51,243 nucleotides of DNA from assembly GCA_021813765.1 (NCBI GenBank), contig JAKAJM010000008.1, forward strand, positions 1 through 51,243, in the 5' to 3' direction. Of this stretch, positions 17,477 through 25,540 are shown one piece after another. The notes beneath the pieces were generated by a model. That model was not told the DNA's origin. It saw only the letters and a list, made by a program, of their open reading frames with translations, and did no database searches. How positions within the stretch are numbered: position 1 is the first letter of the stretch; every line of letters starts with the position of its first letter. This DNA is from Nitrospirota bacterium (GTDB taxonomy: Bacteria > Nitrospirota > Thermodesulfovibrionia > Thermodesulfovibrionales > JdFR-88). The position numbers were made by a program, and so were the translations under genes.

Positions 17477-20400
17477 TTATCCGCCTCTTCGATTATCCTC
17501 AAACATCTCCACCGGCATTGGGTAACGTAAGCGCCACACAATTTTTATTGGCCGCTCACTTTCGAAGTTGACGAGTTTGGCCGGTCCAAGATAAATGAAC
17601 GGCACCGTTACTCCTTTGCGCTTTTTTACATCACGCGCAAAAAGTAGAATTGAATATCCTCGTTCTTTATGTTGAATCAGATTTTGTCCTGTTTCCGATT
17701 GTTGCGTTGTATTGGACTGGGATTCCCAGTGGAGTAGTTCTCGACTGATTGGGTAGTCCGCATACATCGTGCTTGGGGAAAACTCTCGCTCAGTTTTCTG
17801 GTAAGTTATCAAAAGAGCATATGCCTTTTTGTCCGCAAAATGAAGCACTCCTACTCCCCGTTGTCCCGCTGATTCTAGGGAAGCTTGACCCAGTCTAGCA
17901 AGTATATCTATGCTGGTATATTGAGCATGCAGCTCAAGTGAAGAATCAAAGGGCAATTCTGGAATAATGCCAGTGAGCGGAGTCTCGTCCTCACACCATG
18001 TGAGGATTTCGTCCAGATCAGCAAGAATTGTAGGATTTCTCGATAGCCGCCGAAAAGCTTCTTCAAGCGAAGATATGCCAAGATTACTCCCTTTGTCTCC
18101 CCATAAGCGATAATATAGCGGCAGGATCGAATTTCTTGCAAGCGACATGGCATCCGAAATCTCTCCCTTAGAAATTCTTTTAAGGACCTGGCGCAATAAT
18201 TTTGCCTCCTTAACGCCATTGATGAAAGCTGCTCGCACCAACGTTTTCTTGAGACGCGATATGTCGGGATCAACAGGTATGGGTGATAATTGGGCCTTTG
18301 CCTTCCAACCTGTCCAGGTTTCGTTGACGAGCAGCGTTTCCGGTTCATAGTCGTGGTGGCGGATGAAATTTCCAAATGTAAGCTCTTGACCGGTCTCACT
18401 CGTAAAGGTTTGCAGTCGATCAGGGACCTGCACTGTCAATCTAGCAAAATTCTCCCTGATGTTCTCAAGCACATACTGCCTTGATAGGCGATCGAGTTGG
18501 ATCGAACAACCGGCGGGAAGGTGAGGAAAGTCGAGTTCAACCTCTTTATCGATTGAATAACGATGCCTGGGGAGAAGAGCCTTGAGCTTGGTGTCGATGC
18601 GATATTTCCGATGAGCCTGACCAACAAAGTCAAGAACTGTAAGGCAATCTTTGCCGGGAGCGTGACGAAGACCACGTCCCAACTGCTGGAGAAATACGGT
18701 CAGGCTTTCAGTAGGTCGGAGGAAAAGAACAGTATTTATATCGGATATGTCTATTCCCTCACTGAGTTTGTCGACAGTAAACAAGAACGCTAAACGACCA
18801 GTATTAAGCCCGTCTAGCAATTCCTGGCAGCGATCATCATCGATGCCTGAAACAATTGCTTCTGAGGGGATTCCTCGACTGCTAAACATCTCCGCCATGA
18901 ACAGGGCATGCTTGATTGTTATGCAGAAACCTATGCCTTTGATGGCTGCCAAATCAGGTTCCAAACGATGAAGGGCCTGAAAAATAGTATCGAGTCTTTG
19001 TTTGGCCAGCAAATGAGCCCCGGTATAAACTTCCTCCAGTTCTCCAGCATCATATTTGCCAGCGCGCCAGAATTTATCCTGATTGAGAGAAACTGGATCG
19101 GCGATACCAAAATAGTTGAATGGACAAAGGAGTTTTTCCTCCATTGCCTCGGGCAGGCGTATCTCAGCGGCGAATCTGTTGCCGAAATCAGCCGCAACGT
19201 TATCGCCATCCATCCGCTCCGGCGTTGCGGTCAAACCGAGTAAAATTTCCGGAGAGAAATGATCGAAAATTGGCCGATAGCTGTTTGCGGTACCGTGGTG
19301 GGCCTCATCAATCACGATGTAATCGTAGAAATCGCTTCCCACTTGTTCCCAAAGTCGTCTTCCCGAAAGCATATTCACAGAACAGAAGAGATGTTCCATG
19401 CGGTTGGCCTGATAAGGGCCGACCAATAATTCACCGAAATCCTGCTCCCGCAGGATATTACTAAAGGTTACCCGAGCCTGCTCAAGAATAATCTGACGAT
19501 GAGCCACGTAGAGCAGTCGCGCATGCTTCTTCCTCTCTTCATAGAATCGTTTGAAATCAAACGCAGCAATTACTGTCTTTCCTGTTCCAGTGGCCGCAAT
19601 CACAAGATTGCGCCAGCGGTCATGGAAAACTCTTTCCCTCTCAAGCGCCTCAAGAATGCGCTCCTGAAATGGGTGAGGTTGAAGGTCAAAAAACACAGTT
19701 GAGCCCGCATGTTGAGGATTGCGCGCTCGCTCTATAGCCTGGCGGAAACTGAATGGCTTTTCAGGATCAAAGGGGATGAACTCGCGACTATTCCAGTACG
19801 TTTCGAACTCAATAGAGAATTTTTCGAGGATATGACCCATGTCCTCGGCCGTTACTTTTAGATTCCATTCTAGACCGCTGGTAATTGCAGCGTTAGACAT
19901 GTTTGCCGAACCTATATATGCTGTCGAAAAACCCGTCTTCCGCTTGAAATGGTAAGCCTTGGCATGCAGCCTTGTGCGCTCGATATCATATGAAACCCTG
20001 ATCTGCACATTAGGCATTTTTGCCAGACATTCCACAGCTGGGGCATCTGAGGCACCCATGTAAGATGTTGTAATAAGTCTAACAGGGACATTACGTGCGC
20101 GTAAATCTTCGAATGCTGGCATCAATAAACGTAAACCTGACCATTTAATAAATGAAACCAGTATATCAACAGCATCAGCTGAACGCATTTCCTCCTGCAG
20201 CTCATGAACAAGCTGAGGCTCGCGTGGTGAGCCGGTAAAGAGGCAGCTTTCAGCAATAGGCGTCTGAGGTCGAGGTATGCCGGAAGTGCCATAGTTAGGC
20301 GGAGTAATTTCTAGGAGTACCGGTTTCTGTGAAGGCACAAGTCGATGCTTTTCGAAGTGCTTTCTATCAGGATCGTGCGCTAAATATCCGAGTATTTGAT

Positions 20401-20608
20401 TGCAAAGAGCAAGGCGCTTATTCGGGTCGGAAACCTCTCGGAGGACTTGTTCTAAAACCTTAGCAACAAAAGCAGCGTAGCGGGCGGGCTGTTCCTCAGG
20501 ATCAATCTTTCCAAAAACAACACGAAGTTCTGGATGCCTGGAAAGGGCATCATTTAAATAATCATCAAGCAGCGCGTCATAAATGCCGTACTGAGGATCG
20601 TAGTTCAT
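17477..20608 (-). CDS. PLD-nuclease / superfamily 2 helicase / DUF3427 fusion, defence-like
   Basis: A 1043-residue protein with three parts. Residues about 140-250 form a phospholipase-D-like nuclease domain with an intact HxK...GSxN motif (His215, Lys217, GSAN 233-236). Residues about 300-680 are an SF2 helicase: Walker A ATGTGKT (339-345), DEAH (434-437), LTATP (459-463) and motif VI QLGRGLR. The C-terminal third, past about 700, matches the DUF3427 region usually attached to such helicases. Base composition is clearly lower in GC than the flanking chromosome. Its ATG overlaps the stop of the upstream NUDIX gene (ATGA). Nuclease-helicase fusions of this kind occur in mobile and defence islands; a defence role here is inference. 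Confidence 0.9.
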   Translation of the reverse strand: MNYDPQYGIYDALLDDYLNDALSRHPELRVVFGKIDPEEQPARYAAFVAKVLEQVLREVSDPNKRLALCNQILGYLAHDPDRKHFEKHRLVPSQKPVLLEITPPNYGTSGIPRPQTPIAESCLFTGSPREPQLVHELQEEMRSADAVDILVSFIKWSGLRLLMPAFEDLRARNVPVRLITTSYMGASDAPAVECLAKMPNVQIRVSYDIERTRLHAKAYHFKRKTGFSTAYIGSANMSNAAITSGLEWNLKVTAEDMGHILEKFSIEFETYWNSREFIPFDPEKPFSFRQAIERARNPQHAGSTVFFDLQPHPFQERILEALERERVFHDRWRNLVIAATGTGKTVIAAFDFKRFYEERKKHARLLYVAHRQIILEQARVTFSNILREQDFGELLVGPYQANRMEHLFCSVNMLSGRRLWEQVGSDFYDYIVIDEAHHGTANSYRPIFDHFSPEILLGLTATPERMDGDNVAADFGNRFAAEIRLPEAMEEKLLCPFNYFGIADPVSLNQDKFWRAGKYDAGELEEVYTGAHLLAKQRLDTIFQALHRLEPDLAAIKGIGFCITIKHALFMAEMFSSRGIPSEAIVSGIDDDRCQELLDGLNTGRLAFLFTVDKLSEGIDISDINTVLFLRPTESLTVFLQQLGRGLRHAPGKDCLTVLDFVGQAHRKYRIDTKLKALLPRHRYSIDKEVELDFPHLPAGCSIQLDRLSRQYVLENIRENFARLTVQVPDRLQTFTSETGQELTFGNFIRHHDYEPETLLVNETWTGWKAKAQLSPIPVDPDISRLKKTLVRAAFINGVKEAKLLRQVLKRISKGEISDAMSLARNSILPLYYRLWGDKGSNLGISSLEEAFRRLSRNPTILADLDEILTWCEDETPLTGIIPELPFDSSLELHAQYTSIDILARLGQASLESAGQRGVGVLHFADKKAYALLITYQKTEREFSPSTMYADYPISRELLHWESQSNTTQQSETGQNLIQHKERGYSILLFARDVKKRKGVTVPFIYLGPAKLVNFESERPIKIVWRLRYPMPVEMFEDNRRGG

Positions 20609-21009
20609 GTGTGAGTTTCTCTCGCTATCTGGAGATATTCACCAACAACGGATATATCCGCATCAGCCCAATCCAGAGTATTTAACTCCTGCGGAGAAAG
20701 CCATATTAATGCGGCATGTTCACGCAGGGTTATTTTTCCGGATTTAATAGTGCAGATAAATGGATAGAGTGTGACGAAAAAAGTATCGTACTGGTGAGTA
20801 TGCGGCGGTAATGCGAGGCCCACTTTAACGAGTATACCCAATTCCTCGGCAATCTCGCGCCGCAGGCACTCTTCCTCTGATTCGCCTGAATCAATTTTGC
20901 CGCCCGGAAACTCCCATTTCAGGGGTAAACTCATGGATTTGCTCCGCTGAGTGCAGAGAACTTTCCCCCTATTTTCTATAATCGCGCAGGATACATGTAT
21001 ATGTTTCAT
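20605..21009 (-). CDS. NUDIX hydrolase (MutT-like)
   Basis: A 134-residue pyrophosphohydrolase. The Nudix box is complete (GKIDSGESEEECLRREIAEE then LG, fitting GX5EX7REUXEEXGU), preceded by KWEFPGG as in MutT/CTP pyrophosphohydrolases. Such enzymes hydrolyse oxidised or modified nucleoside triphosphates, but the substrate cannot be read from sequence. Its stop overlaps the helicase start by four bases, so the two proteins are made together, which argues that the NUDIX activity belongs to the helicase system rather than to general housekeeping. Lower GC than neighbours, likely acquired. Confidence 0.92.
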   Translation of the reverse strand: MKHIHVSCAIIENRGKVLCTQRSKSMSLPLKWEFPGGKIDSGESEEECLRREIAEELGILVKVGLALPPHTHQYDTFFVTLYPFICTIKSGKITLREHAALIWLSPQELNTLDWADADISVVGEYLQIARETHT

Positions 21010-21045
21010 TTTTACAAATAAGCCTCACCCTTTAAAAATTAAAAT

Positions 21046-21072
21046 AGTATAGCAAAAACAGGTCGTTTTCAA
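21046..21072 (-). promoter_or_regulatory. Promoter of the NUDIX-helicase operon
   Basis: On the minus strand TTGAAA (21072-21067) and TATACT (21051-21046), 15 bases apart, with TGC directly before the -10 (extended -10). The spacing is short but the extended -10 compensates. Confidence 0.5.
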
Positions 21073-21212
21073 TGGACTTAGATCATTTGAGTCGGTCCTC
21101 TGTAGTGCGATATGGAGCTAAATACTTATTTGGGGGATCTTCACGTGCAATCGCGAAACTGTCCAGGCTTGCAGGTATTCCACACATGGAAATCTCTCTG
21201 GGCTCTATATAT

Positions 21213-21260
21213 TTGACAGCTATATTGGCTTGGTGATACTATTGTTGCGTGATAGTATCA
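21213..21260 (+). promoter_or_regulatory. Promoter and inverted-repeat operator of the first HigBA module
   Basis: TTGACA (21213-21218), 16 bases, GATACT (21235-21240). Overlapping the -10 and the GTG start codon is a perfect 9-base inverted repeat, TGATACTAT (21234-21242) and ATAGTATCA (21252-21260), a fitting site for the HigA antitoxin or the toxin-antitoxin complex. Transcription would start about two bases before the GTG, implying a nearly leaderless message. Confidence 0.65.
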
Positions 21261-21536
21261 TTCAAGGATGCTGAAACGGAACTTGTCTGGCGCGGTCATT
21301 TCTCGAAAAAAATCAAACTGCCAGCAAATCTCCGTAACCTGGCCAGGCGGAAGCTAAGGATGCTAGCGGCCGCTGTCGCATTGGAAACATTGAGGATTCC
21401 GCCCAATAACAGACTTGAGCGTCTGAGCGGAAACAGGAAAGGGCAATGGAGCATTCGTATAAATGATCAGTGGCGCATTTGCTTCAAATGGCAAAATGGA
21501 AGTTCTTATGATGTGGAGATAACGGATTATCATTAA
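21249..21536 (+). CDS. higB: HigB-family toxin (RelE superfamily)
   Basis: A 95-residue ribosome-dependent mRNA interferase candidate. Family blocks: MIVSFKDAETE at the start, then LRIPPNNRLERLSGNRKGQW and SIRINDQWRICFKW, ending VEITDYH. These match the plasmid maintenance killer (HigB) family. The start is GTG inside the operator palindrome; no Shine-Dalgarno. The toxin gene precedes the antitoxin gene by 16 bases, the typical HigBA order. Confidence 0.93.
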   Translation: MIVSFKDAETELVWRGHFSKKIKLPANLRNLARRKLRMLAAAVALETLRIPPNNRLERLSGNRKGQWSIRINDQWRICFKWQNGSSYDVEITDYH

Positions 21537-21552
21537 AGTGAGGTGACGCAAC

Positions 21553-21855
21553 ATGAAACGGTTAAAAAATACCCATCCCGGTGAAGTGCTGAAAGAGGAG
21601 TTTCTTGTTCCCATGGGGATATCGGCTTACAGAATATCCAAAGAAACGGGGCTGTCTCAGACGCATCTTGGCCAGGTCATAAGGGGCGAGCGGGGCATAA
21701 CGGCTGAAACCGCCATCAAAATCGGGCGTTTTTTGAATACTGGTCCGGAGTTCTGGATGAACCTGCAGGCGCTTTATGATATAGAGGAAGCCGGAAGACG
21801 GCTCGGCAAAAAGATCGAGGCGATCCATCCATACTCTCCGGCTAACGCCGCTTAA
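21553..21855 (+). CDS. higA: HigA-family antitoxin (Xre-type HTH)
   Basis: A 100-residue DNA-binding antitoxin. The N-terminus HPGEVLKEEFLVPMGIS and the helix-turn-helix SAYRISKETGLSQTHLGQVI followed by GERGITAETAIKIGRFL and PEFWMNLQALYDI are diagnostic of HigA. GAGGTG lies eight bases before ATG. It should neutralise the preceding HigB and repress the promoter through the palindrome around 21234-21260. Confidence 0.95.
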   Translation: MKRLKNTHPGEVLKEEFLVPMGISAYRISKETGLSQTHLGQVIRGERGITAETAIKIGRFLNTGPEFWMNLQALYDIEEAGRRLGKKIEAIHPYSPANAA

Positions 21856-21894
21856 TTCAGGTTGCTTTCGAAACTAGTCGCTGGATTGAGGTGA

Positions 21895-22065
21895 TTGTAT
21901 GCCAAGGAATATCTACTCGTGCTTTACATTTTGATAATGATAGCTGTTGTCGTTAGCGTGGATTTACTGTTCTTTAAGAATCGATTCTGGGAACGGCTGA
22001 TAGTGAATATCGGCATTGTTTTGGTTTTTGCAGCCTTCTATTTGAGATTCCTGAAGAACTCGTGA
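21895..22065 (+). CDS. Small two-helix membrane protein, 56 codons
   Basis: A short frame that reads as a membrane protein: a first hydrophobic helix (LVLYILIMIAVVVSVDLLFF), a central polar turn with KNRFWERL, and a second helix (NIGIVLVFAAFYLRF), ending KNS. Coding character is good: no hydrophobic segment is interrupted and the topology (positive residues around the turn and C-terminus) is sensible. Start proposed as TTG 21895 just after GAGGTG, with a short spacing; GTG 21919 is an alternative. It sits 40 bases after higA, on the same strand. Function unknown; a third component or passenger of the island is possible. Confidence 0.55.
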   Translation: MYAKEYLLVLYILIMIAVVVSVDLLFFKNRFWERLIVNIGIVLVFAAFYLRFLKNS

Positions 22066-22327
22066 GCTAAGCCGCGGCATCACTTGCTTGCCTAACACCC
22101 ACATCGACTCCGACGGCTTACCCTTACGCTACGCTTCAGCGCAAACCGCGGCTCATGTGCAACGCTGTCATTTACCGTAAATACTTTTCTGTGAGTGGAT
22201 TCCAGACACTTATTACAAGTGGAAAGTCGCGTTAGTTTCGGCCTTCCGAAACTGCGGGTTATCAGGTGTAAATCCACCCCAAAATAACCCGAAGTACGCG
22301 CGGACTCCCGTAACTGTTTTATGTAAA
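22066..22327. other. Spacer between the two converging toxin-antitoxin modules
   Basis: No convincing ORF. It contains a hairpin AGTTTCGG-CCTT-CCGAAACT region near 22234-22254 and, on the minus strand, a GTGTTAGGC sequence at 22097-22089 preceded by GC-rich partly palindromic sequence, which vaguely resembles one end of an integron attC site but lacks a matching partner core. Confidence 0.4.
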
Positions 22328-22645
22328 CTATGCCGCGCGAGGGCGGACCCGTTTCTCGACCTCAGGCCAGGTCGTGCGCTTCGCGATGCGGAGTTCATAG
22401 TCCGCCTGGAGGCCCATCCAGACATCAGGAGAGGTGCCGAAGTACCGGCCAAGCCGGAGCGCCGTATCGGCGGTTATTGCACGTTTCCCGTTGACAATGG
22501 CGCTAACGCGGCCGGGCGGCACCGCGATCTCGCGGGCTAGCCCGTTGATACTTATCCCCATCGGCTTCATGAATTCTTCAAGAAGAATCTCACCGGGATG
22601 AATAGGCTCAAGAAGTTTTTCCTGTTTTGAAGTCATGGCGCACAC
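22328..22645 (-). CDS. higA: HigA-family antitoxin, second module
   Basis: A 105-residue antitoxin with IHPGEILLEEFMKPMGIS, helix-turn-helix SINGLAREIAVPPGRVSAIV, then GKRAITADTALRLGRYFG and PDVWMGLQADYEL. It is the partner of the HigB at 22648-22926, from which it is separated by two bases. It is a distinct paralogue of the 21553 gene, not a recent duplicate: many positions differ and base composition is higher in GC. The module faces the first one tail to tail. Confidence 0.95.
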   Translation of the reverse strand: MCAMTSKQEKLLEPIHPGEILLEEFMKPMGISINGLAREIAVPPGRVSAIVNGKRAITADTALRLGRYFGTSPDVWMGLQADYELRIAKRTTWPEVEKRVRPRAA

Positions 22646-22647
22646 CT

Positions 22648-22926
22648 CTAATGGTAATCTGTTATTTCAACATCATAGGCATCACCCTGATGCCACCGGA
22701 AACATATCCTCCACTGATCATTGATCCTTATGCTGTATTGCCCTTTCCGACCACCCTTCAGGGCTTCGAGCCGGTTGCCCGGCGGTACTCTGAGGTCTTC
22801 CAGATTCTTTGCCCGGTGGAGATACAGAAGCTTGCGCCGCGCAACCCGTTCGATCGAACGAAACCTTGGCACGGCAGAATCATTGAACAGCGCCTCGGTT
22901 TTTTCATCATGGAATGACCGGACCAT
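22648..22926 (-). CDS. higB: HigB-family toxin, second module
   Basis: A 92-residue toxin: MVRSFHDEKTEALF, RRKLLYLHRAKNLEDL, RVPPGNRLEALKGGRKGQYS and IRINDQWRICFRW, ending VEITDYH. The conserved RKGQxSIRINDQWRICF block is shared with the other HigB in this window, but the N-terminal half diverges. It precedes its antitoxin as usual. A promoter and palindromic operator lie just upstream. Confidence 0.94.
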   Translation of the reverse strand: MVRSFHDEKTEALFNDSAVPRFRSIERVARRKLLYLHRAKNLEDLRVPPGNRLEALKGGRKGQYSIRINDQWRICFRWHQGDAYDVEITDYH

Positions 22927-22934
22927 TTTTTAAT

Positions 22935-22964
22935 ATGCTATTACGTTAAGCGTAATATGTCAAG
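22935..22964 (-). promoter_or_regulatory. Promoter and operator of the second HigBA module
   Basis: Minus strand: TTGACA (22964-22959) and a weak TAGCAT (22940-22935) at about 18 bases. Between them is a perfect palindrome ATTACG-TTAAG-CGTAAT (22940-22956), the likely HigA operator. The -35 is consensus, the -10 poor, as in repressed toxin-antitoxin promoters. Confidence 0.6.
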
Positions 22965-23321
22965 CGACATAACTTCCTCTGAATTGAACGGTCTTTCTAT
23001 GTTTCAACCGGCATTTTACACATTCGGAAAGATAGCCATGGTGAGGGTTATCAGGTGCATTTTAGTTGCGATCGAACCTGCGCTCTTTCCGAGGACAGCA
23101 GAAATTCAAGCTTGCATCCAGTAGTTCGAGTGAATACAGGATGACCTTTTGATGCGCGATTCGCCCTCTACTCTTAGGCGTGACGGGGTTTCGGTGTTGT
23201 GCTGATTTCAAGGAAGGCAGTACGATTAAAACTTTTCGATGGCCAAGAAAAGCGGGATGTCAGCAGCTTGCTTGACGATAATCATATCAGGGAGCCTGTG
23301 AAGGGGTCAGTGGTTCAGCTT
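22965..23321. other. Gene-free stretch downstream of a secreted-protein gene
   Basis: No ORF with recognisable features. The only notable item is GGTTATCAGGTG at about 23046, also found at 22257, a 12-base match of unknown meaning. Confidence 0.35.
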
Positions 23322-23714
23322 CTACTGTTTTGATTGCCTGGTCATTATGAATCCGCCGATATCTTTAGGGTTGCCATATGCCAGATATCTGCCCACGATC
23401 ATGTTTCCATCCAGCGTATTGAACCCCTCTGTTTTTATATTCCATTTAGAGCAGGTTATGGTCAGGGCAAAATGTTGATTATAGGGATTTACGTCACCTG
23501 AAACCGGACATATTTCCCCATCATCGCTTGTATAATTCCCGGAAAAAGTTTTCCCGTTTTGGGAAAGCGTCAGCTCGTGATGCGAATCGTTTGAGAACCA
23601 GCGGGTGTCCCAGTTGCCGGAGAGGCCGGCGATTTTACGGACGCTCCAAGTAACGTCCGGGGCAGGGACGGCCAGTGCAGGCAGCACGGCTACCAAGACG
23701 GACCTTTTAAGCAT
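23322..23714 (-). CDS. Small secreted protein of unknown function
   Basis: About 130 residues. The N-terminus MLKRSVLVAVLPALAVPAPD is a short signal peptide (basic start, hydrophobic core, small residues at the likely cleavage site). The mature part is beta-rich, with LSGNWDTRW, ELTLSQNGKTFSGNY and GRYLAYGNPKDIGGFIM, resembling small lipocalin-like or META-like domains in layout, though no family is recognised. Two Cys residues could form a periplasmic disulfide. ATG 23714 is preferred over GTG 23723 because AAGGTGG lies just upstream of the ATG. Solitary gene. Confidence 0.65.
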   Translation of the reverse strand: MLKRSVLVAVLPALAVPAPDVTWSVRKIAGLSGNWDTRWFSNDSHHELTLSQNGKTFSGNYTSDDGEICPVSGDVNPYNQHFALTITCSKWNIKTEGFNTLDGNMIVGRYLAYGNPKDIGGFIMTRQSKQ

Positions 23715-23922
23715 TCTTTCCACCTTAAATAAATTTATGAGATTGCCCGTTCCTTACGTTGAAACAGAAAGGAACGTGTGCATTACACCAAAAGCTGTCT
23801 CAAAAATCCTTTTGGCTGCAAGCTGCTGAAAGCCATAGGCGCAAAATAGATATGAACTGATCCTTGAAATCTAATAAGGACCACTGGCGGAAATCATTGA
23901 TGTCCAGCAGCAGTATTGTTAG

Positions 23923-24207
23923 CTATCTTTTTAAAGCCGCCATAAAAGGAATAATTATTGCCGCCAGCATTCCCAGTATTGCGAATACGATCCAGATCAA
24001 GGCCAGAACACCGGTGAATTTCCAGAACGATTTTTGATATCTGACCGCGTCTTCGATATGCTGGATATCGGCCTTTTTAATAAGGTCCTTTAAAGCGGCA
24101 GAAGTTTTAAAGAGATAAATGGTCGGGAATAGATAAAGGATCGCCATCGGCAGGTAAAGGAAACCGGCAAAGCGGGGAGGCGGCGGAGTATTATTTGAGT
24201 GAGGCAA
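23923..24207 (-). pseudogene. DUF5362-like membrane protein, 5' half lost to a MITE insertion
   Basis: The residues FLYLPMAILYLFPTIYLFKTS, then a charged linker, then LALIWIVFAILGMLAAIIIP match the C-terminal half of DUF5362 small membrane proteins, which normally carry a further N-terminal hydrophobic region. Upstream the frame stays open to an in-frame TAG that is the terminal CTAG of the repeat element at 24223-24361. No matching N-terminal half was seen beyond the element. A TTG at 24207 could still start a 94-residue product, but no ribosome binding site supports it. Confidence 0.6.
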
Positions 24208-24222
24208 AAAAGGAATTTTCCG

Positions 24223-24361
24223 CTAGTGTGGTGTCCCTAACTTTGTTTGGGCTGTCATTCTGTCTTGTCCGGAATCTTTCCCTTTTAAAAGAAGGATTCC
24301 CGGTGCGCTTCGCTTGCGGGAATGACAAATAAAGTAAAGCTATTTACGAGACAGGACACTA
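24223..24361. mobile_element. MITE-like element D (CTAGTGT termini)
   Basis: A 139-base element with inverted ends TAGTGTGGTGTCCC and, on the other strand, TAGTGTCCTGTCTC (three mismatches in 14). The right end continues GTAAATAGCTTTAC, matching the GTAAATCTCTTTAC of the other family members. The centre is a GTCATTCC palindrome. No coding potential. It truncates the adjacent DUF5362 gene. Confidence 0.72.
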
Positions 24362-24451
24362 CCTGGTTGCAGTTTTTAATACCTGTGGGACCTGGAGCTG
24401 ATAAGGGAATTTGTAGTTTTGAGAACGAGCAACCATAATCGGCCACCTGAA

Positions 24452-24480
24452 TTGAGTGCGTGCCTGCCTTGTCCTATAAT
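24452..24480 (+). promoter_or_regulatory. Sigma-70-type promoter of the binding-protein gene
   Basis: TTGAGT (24452-24457), 17 bases, TATAAT (24475-24480). The start site would be near 24487, giving a leader of about 64 bases before ATG 24551; TTGGAGG is ten bases before the ATG. Confidence 0.65.
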
Positions 24481-24550
24481 TCAATTAGAAGACATCAGCC
24501 GGGTAAAAATAAACGTTTGGCTTAGAGTTTGACTTTGGAGGTCTCAAAAA

Positions 24551-25444
24551 ATGGCAACCGCACTCCGCTTCATCATTGTCCCTAAAGTCTCTCATCCCTG
24601 GTTCGACGAAGTATACAAAGGTGCGCAGGCCCAGGCAGGGCTACTGAGCCGCGAGCTTGGCGCAGATATCGTGGCGGACTATATGCCGCCATCGCTTTGC
24701 GATGCCGCCCAGCAAAACGCGGTCCTGGAGAAGGCCGCCCGAAGCCACCCTGACGGCGTAGCTGTAGACCCGGTTGACGCGGTGGGCCGCATGACGGCCA
24801 TTAGCCGCATCAGGGACCTGGCCATCCCCGTGGTACTTTTTGACTCTCCATCGCCCGAGGCCGGCATCACCAGCATCGGCAACGACTTTGCCAGGCAGGG
24901 CGTCATCGCTTCCGAGCGTCTTGCCGGGCTGATCGGGTACAAAGGCAAGGTGGCTGTGATGCAGGGATATCCCACGGCGCCAAACCACAGGCAACGGTAT
25001 GAAGCGCAGATGGCCGTATTGAAGAAGTACCCAGGCATAACCGTTGTTGATGGCGGCATTGACAACGACGACATTGAGACTGCGCGCGGGCAGGCTTTGG
25101 CCGTTCTCGAAGCGCATCCCGATCTTGGCGGGTACCTGTGCTGCGACGCCTCCGGTCCGATAGGCATGGCGGCCGCCATCAAGAAGGCCGGAAGGGCGGG
25201 CAAGGTAAAGGTAGTCGGCATGGATGGCATCAAGCCCATACTGGATGCAATTAAAGAAGGCGTGATCGAGGCATCCTCGGCAACCATTCCCAGAATGCAG
25301 GGCTCGATGTCCGTCCTCATGTTGTGGCAGGCGTCTTTGGGCGTCAAGTTGCCTCAGGCCATTGACACAGGCATAGACGTGATCACGCGGGAGAACGTGG
25401 ATATATTTCTGGCTGAGGCTGCGAAAGACCTGGCGCCGGTGTAG
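24551..25444 (+). CDS. Sugar-binding-protein homologue (RbsB-like) without signal peptide
   Basis: A 297-residue complete type I periplasmic-binding fold: N-lobe start FIIVPKVSHPWFDEVYKGA, the DGVAVDPVD strand, IPVVLFDSPSP, GNDFARQG, GKVAVMQG, and hinge regions GYLCCDASGPIGMAAAIKKA and VKVVGMDGIKPILDAI. Family members are exported and feed ABC importers, but this one starts MATALRF with no hydrophobic signal, and a strong promoter and ribosome binding site fix the start. No permease or ATPase gene is near. It may be a cytoplasmic sensor or a detached sensor domain; the next gene is a Cache sensor domain remnant. Confidence 0.8.
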   Translation: MATALRFIIVPKVSHPWFDEVYKGAQAQAGLLSRELGADIVADYMPPSLCDAAQQNAVLEKAARSHPDGVAVDPVDAVGRMTAISRIRDLAIPVVLFDSPSPEAGITSIGNDFARQGVIASERLAGLIGYKGKVAVMQGYPTAPNHRQRYEAQMAVLKKYPGITVVDGGIDNDDIETARGQALAVLEAHPDLGGYLCCDASGPIGMAAAIKKAGRAGKVKVVGMDGIKPILDAIKEGVIEASSATIPRMQGSMSVLMLWQASLGVKLPQAIDTGIDVITRENVDIFLAEAAKDLAPV

Positions 25445-25540
25445 ACGCTCCGGCCCAAAGAAAGCGAAACCCATAAGACCCTGGCCGCGTGATGGAAAGC
25501 AAATGCGGGCGTAAAGGAGGAAACTCAGAGGAAACTCAAA

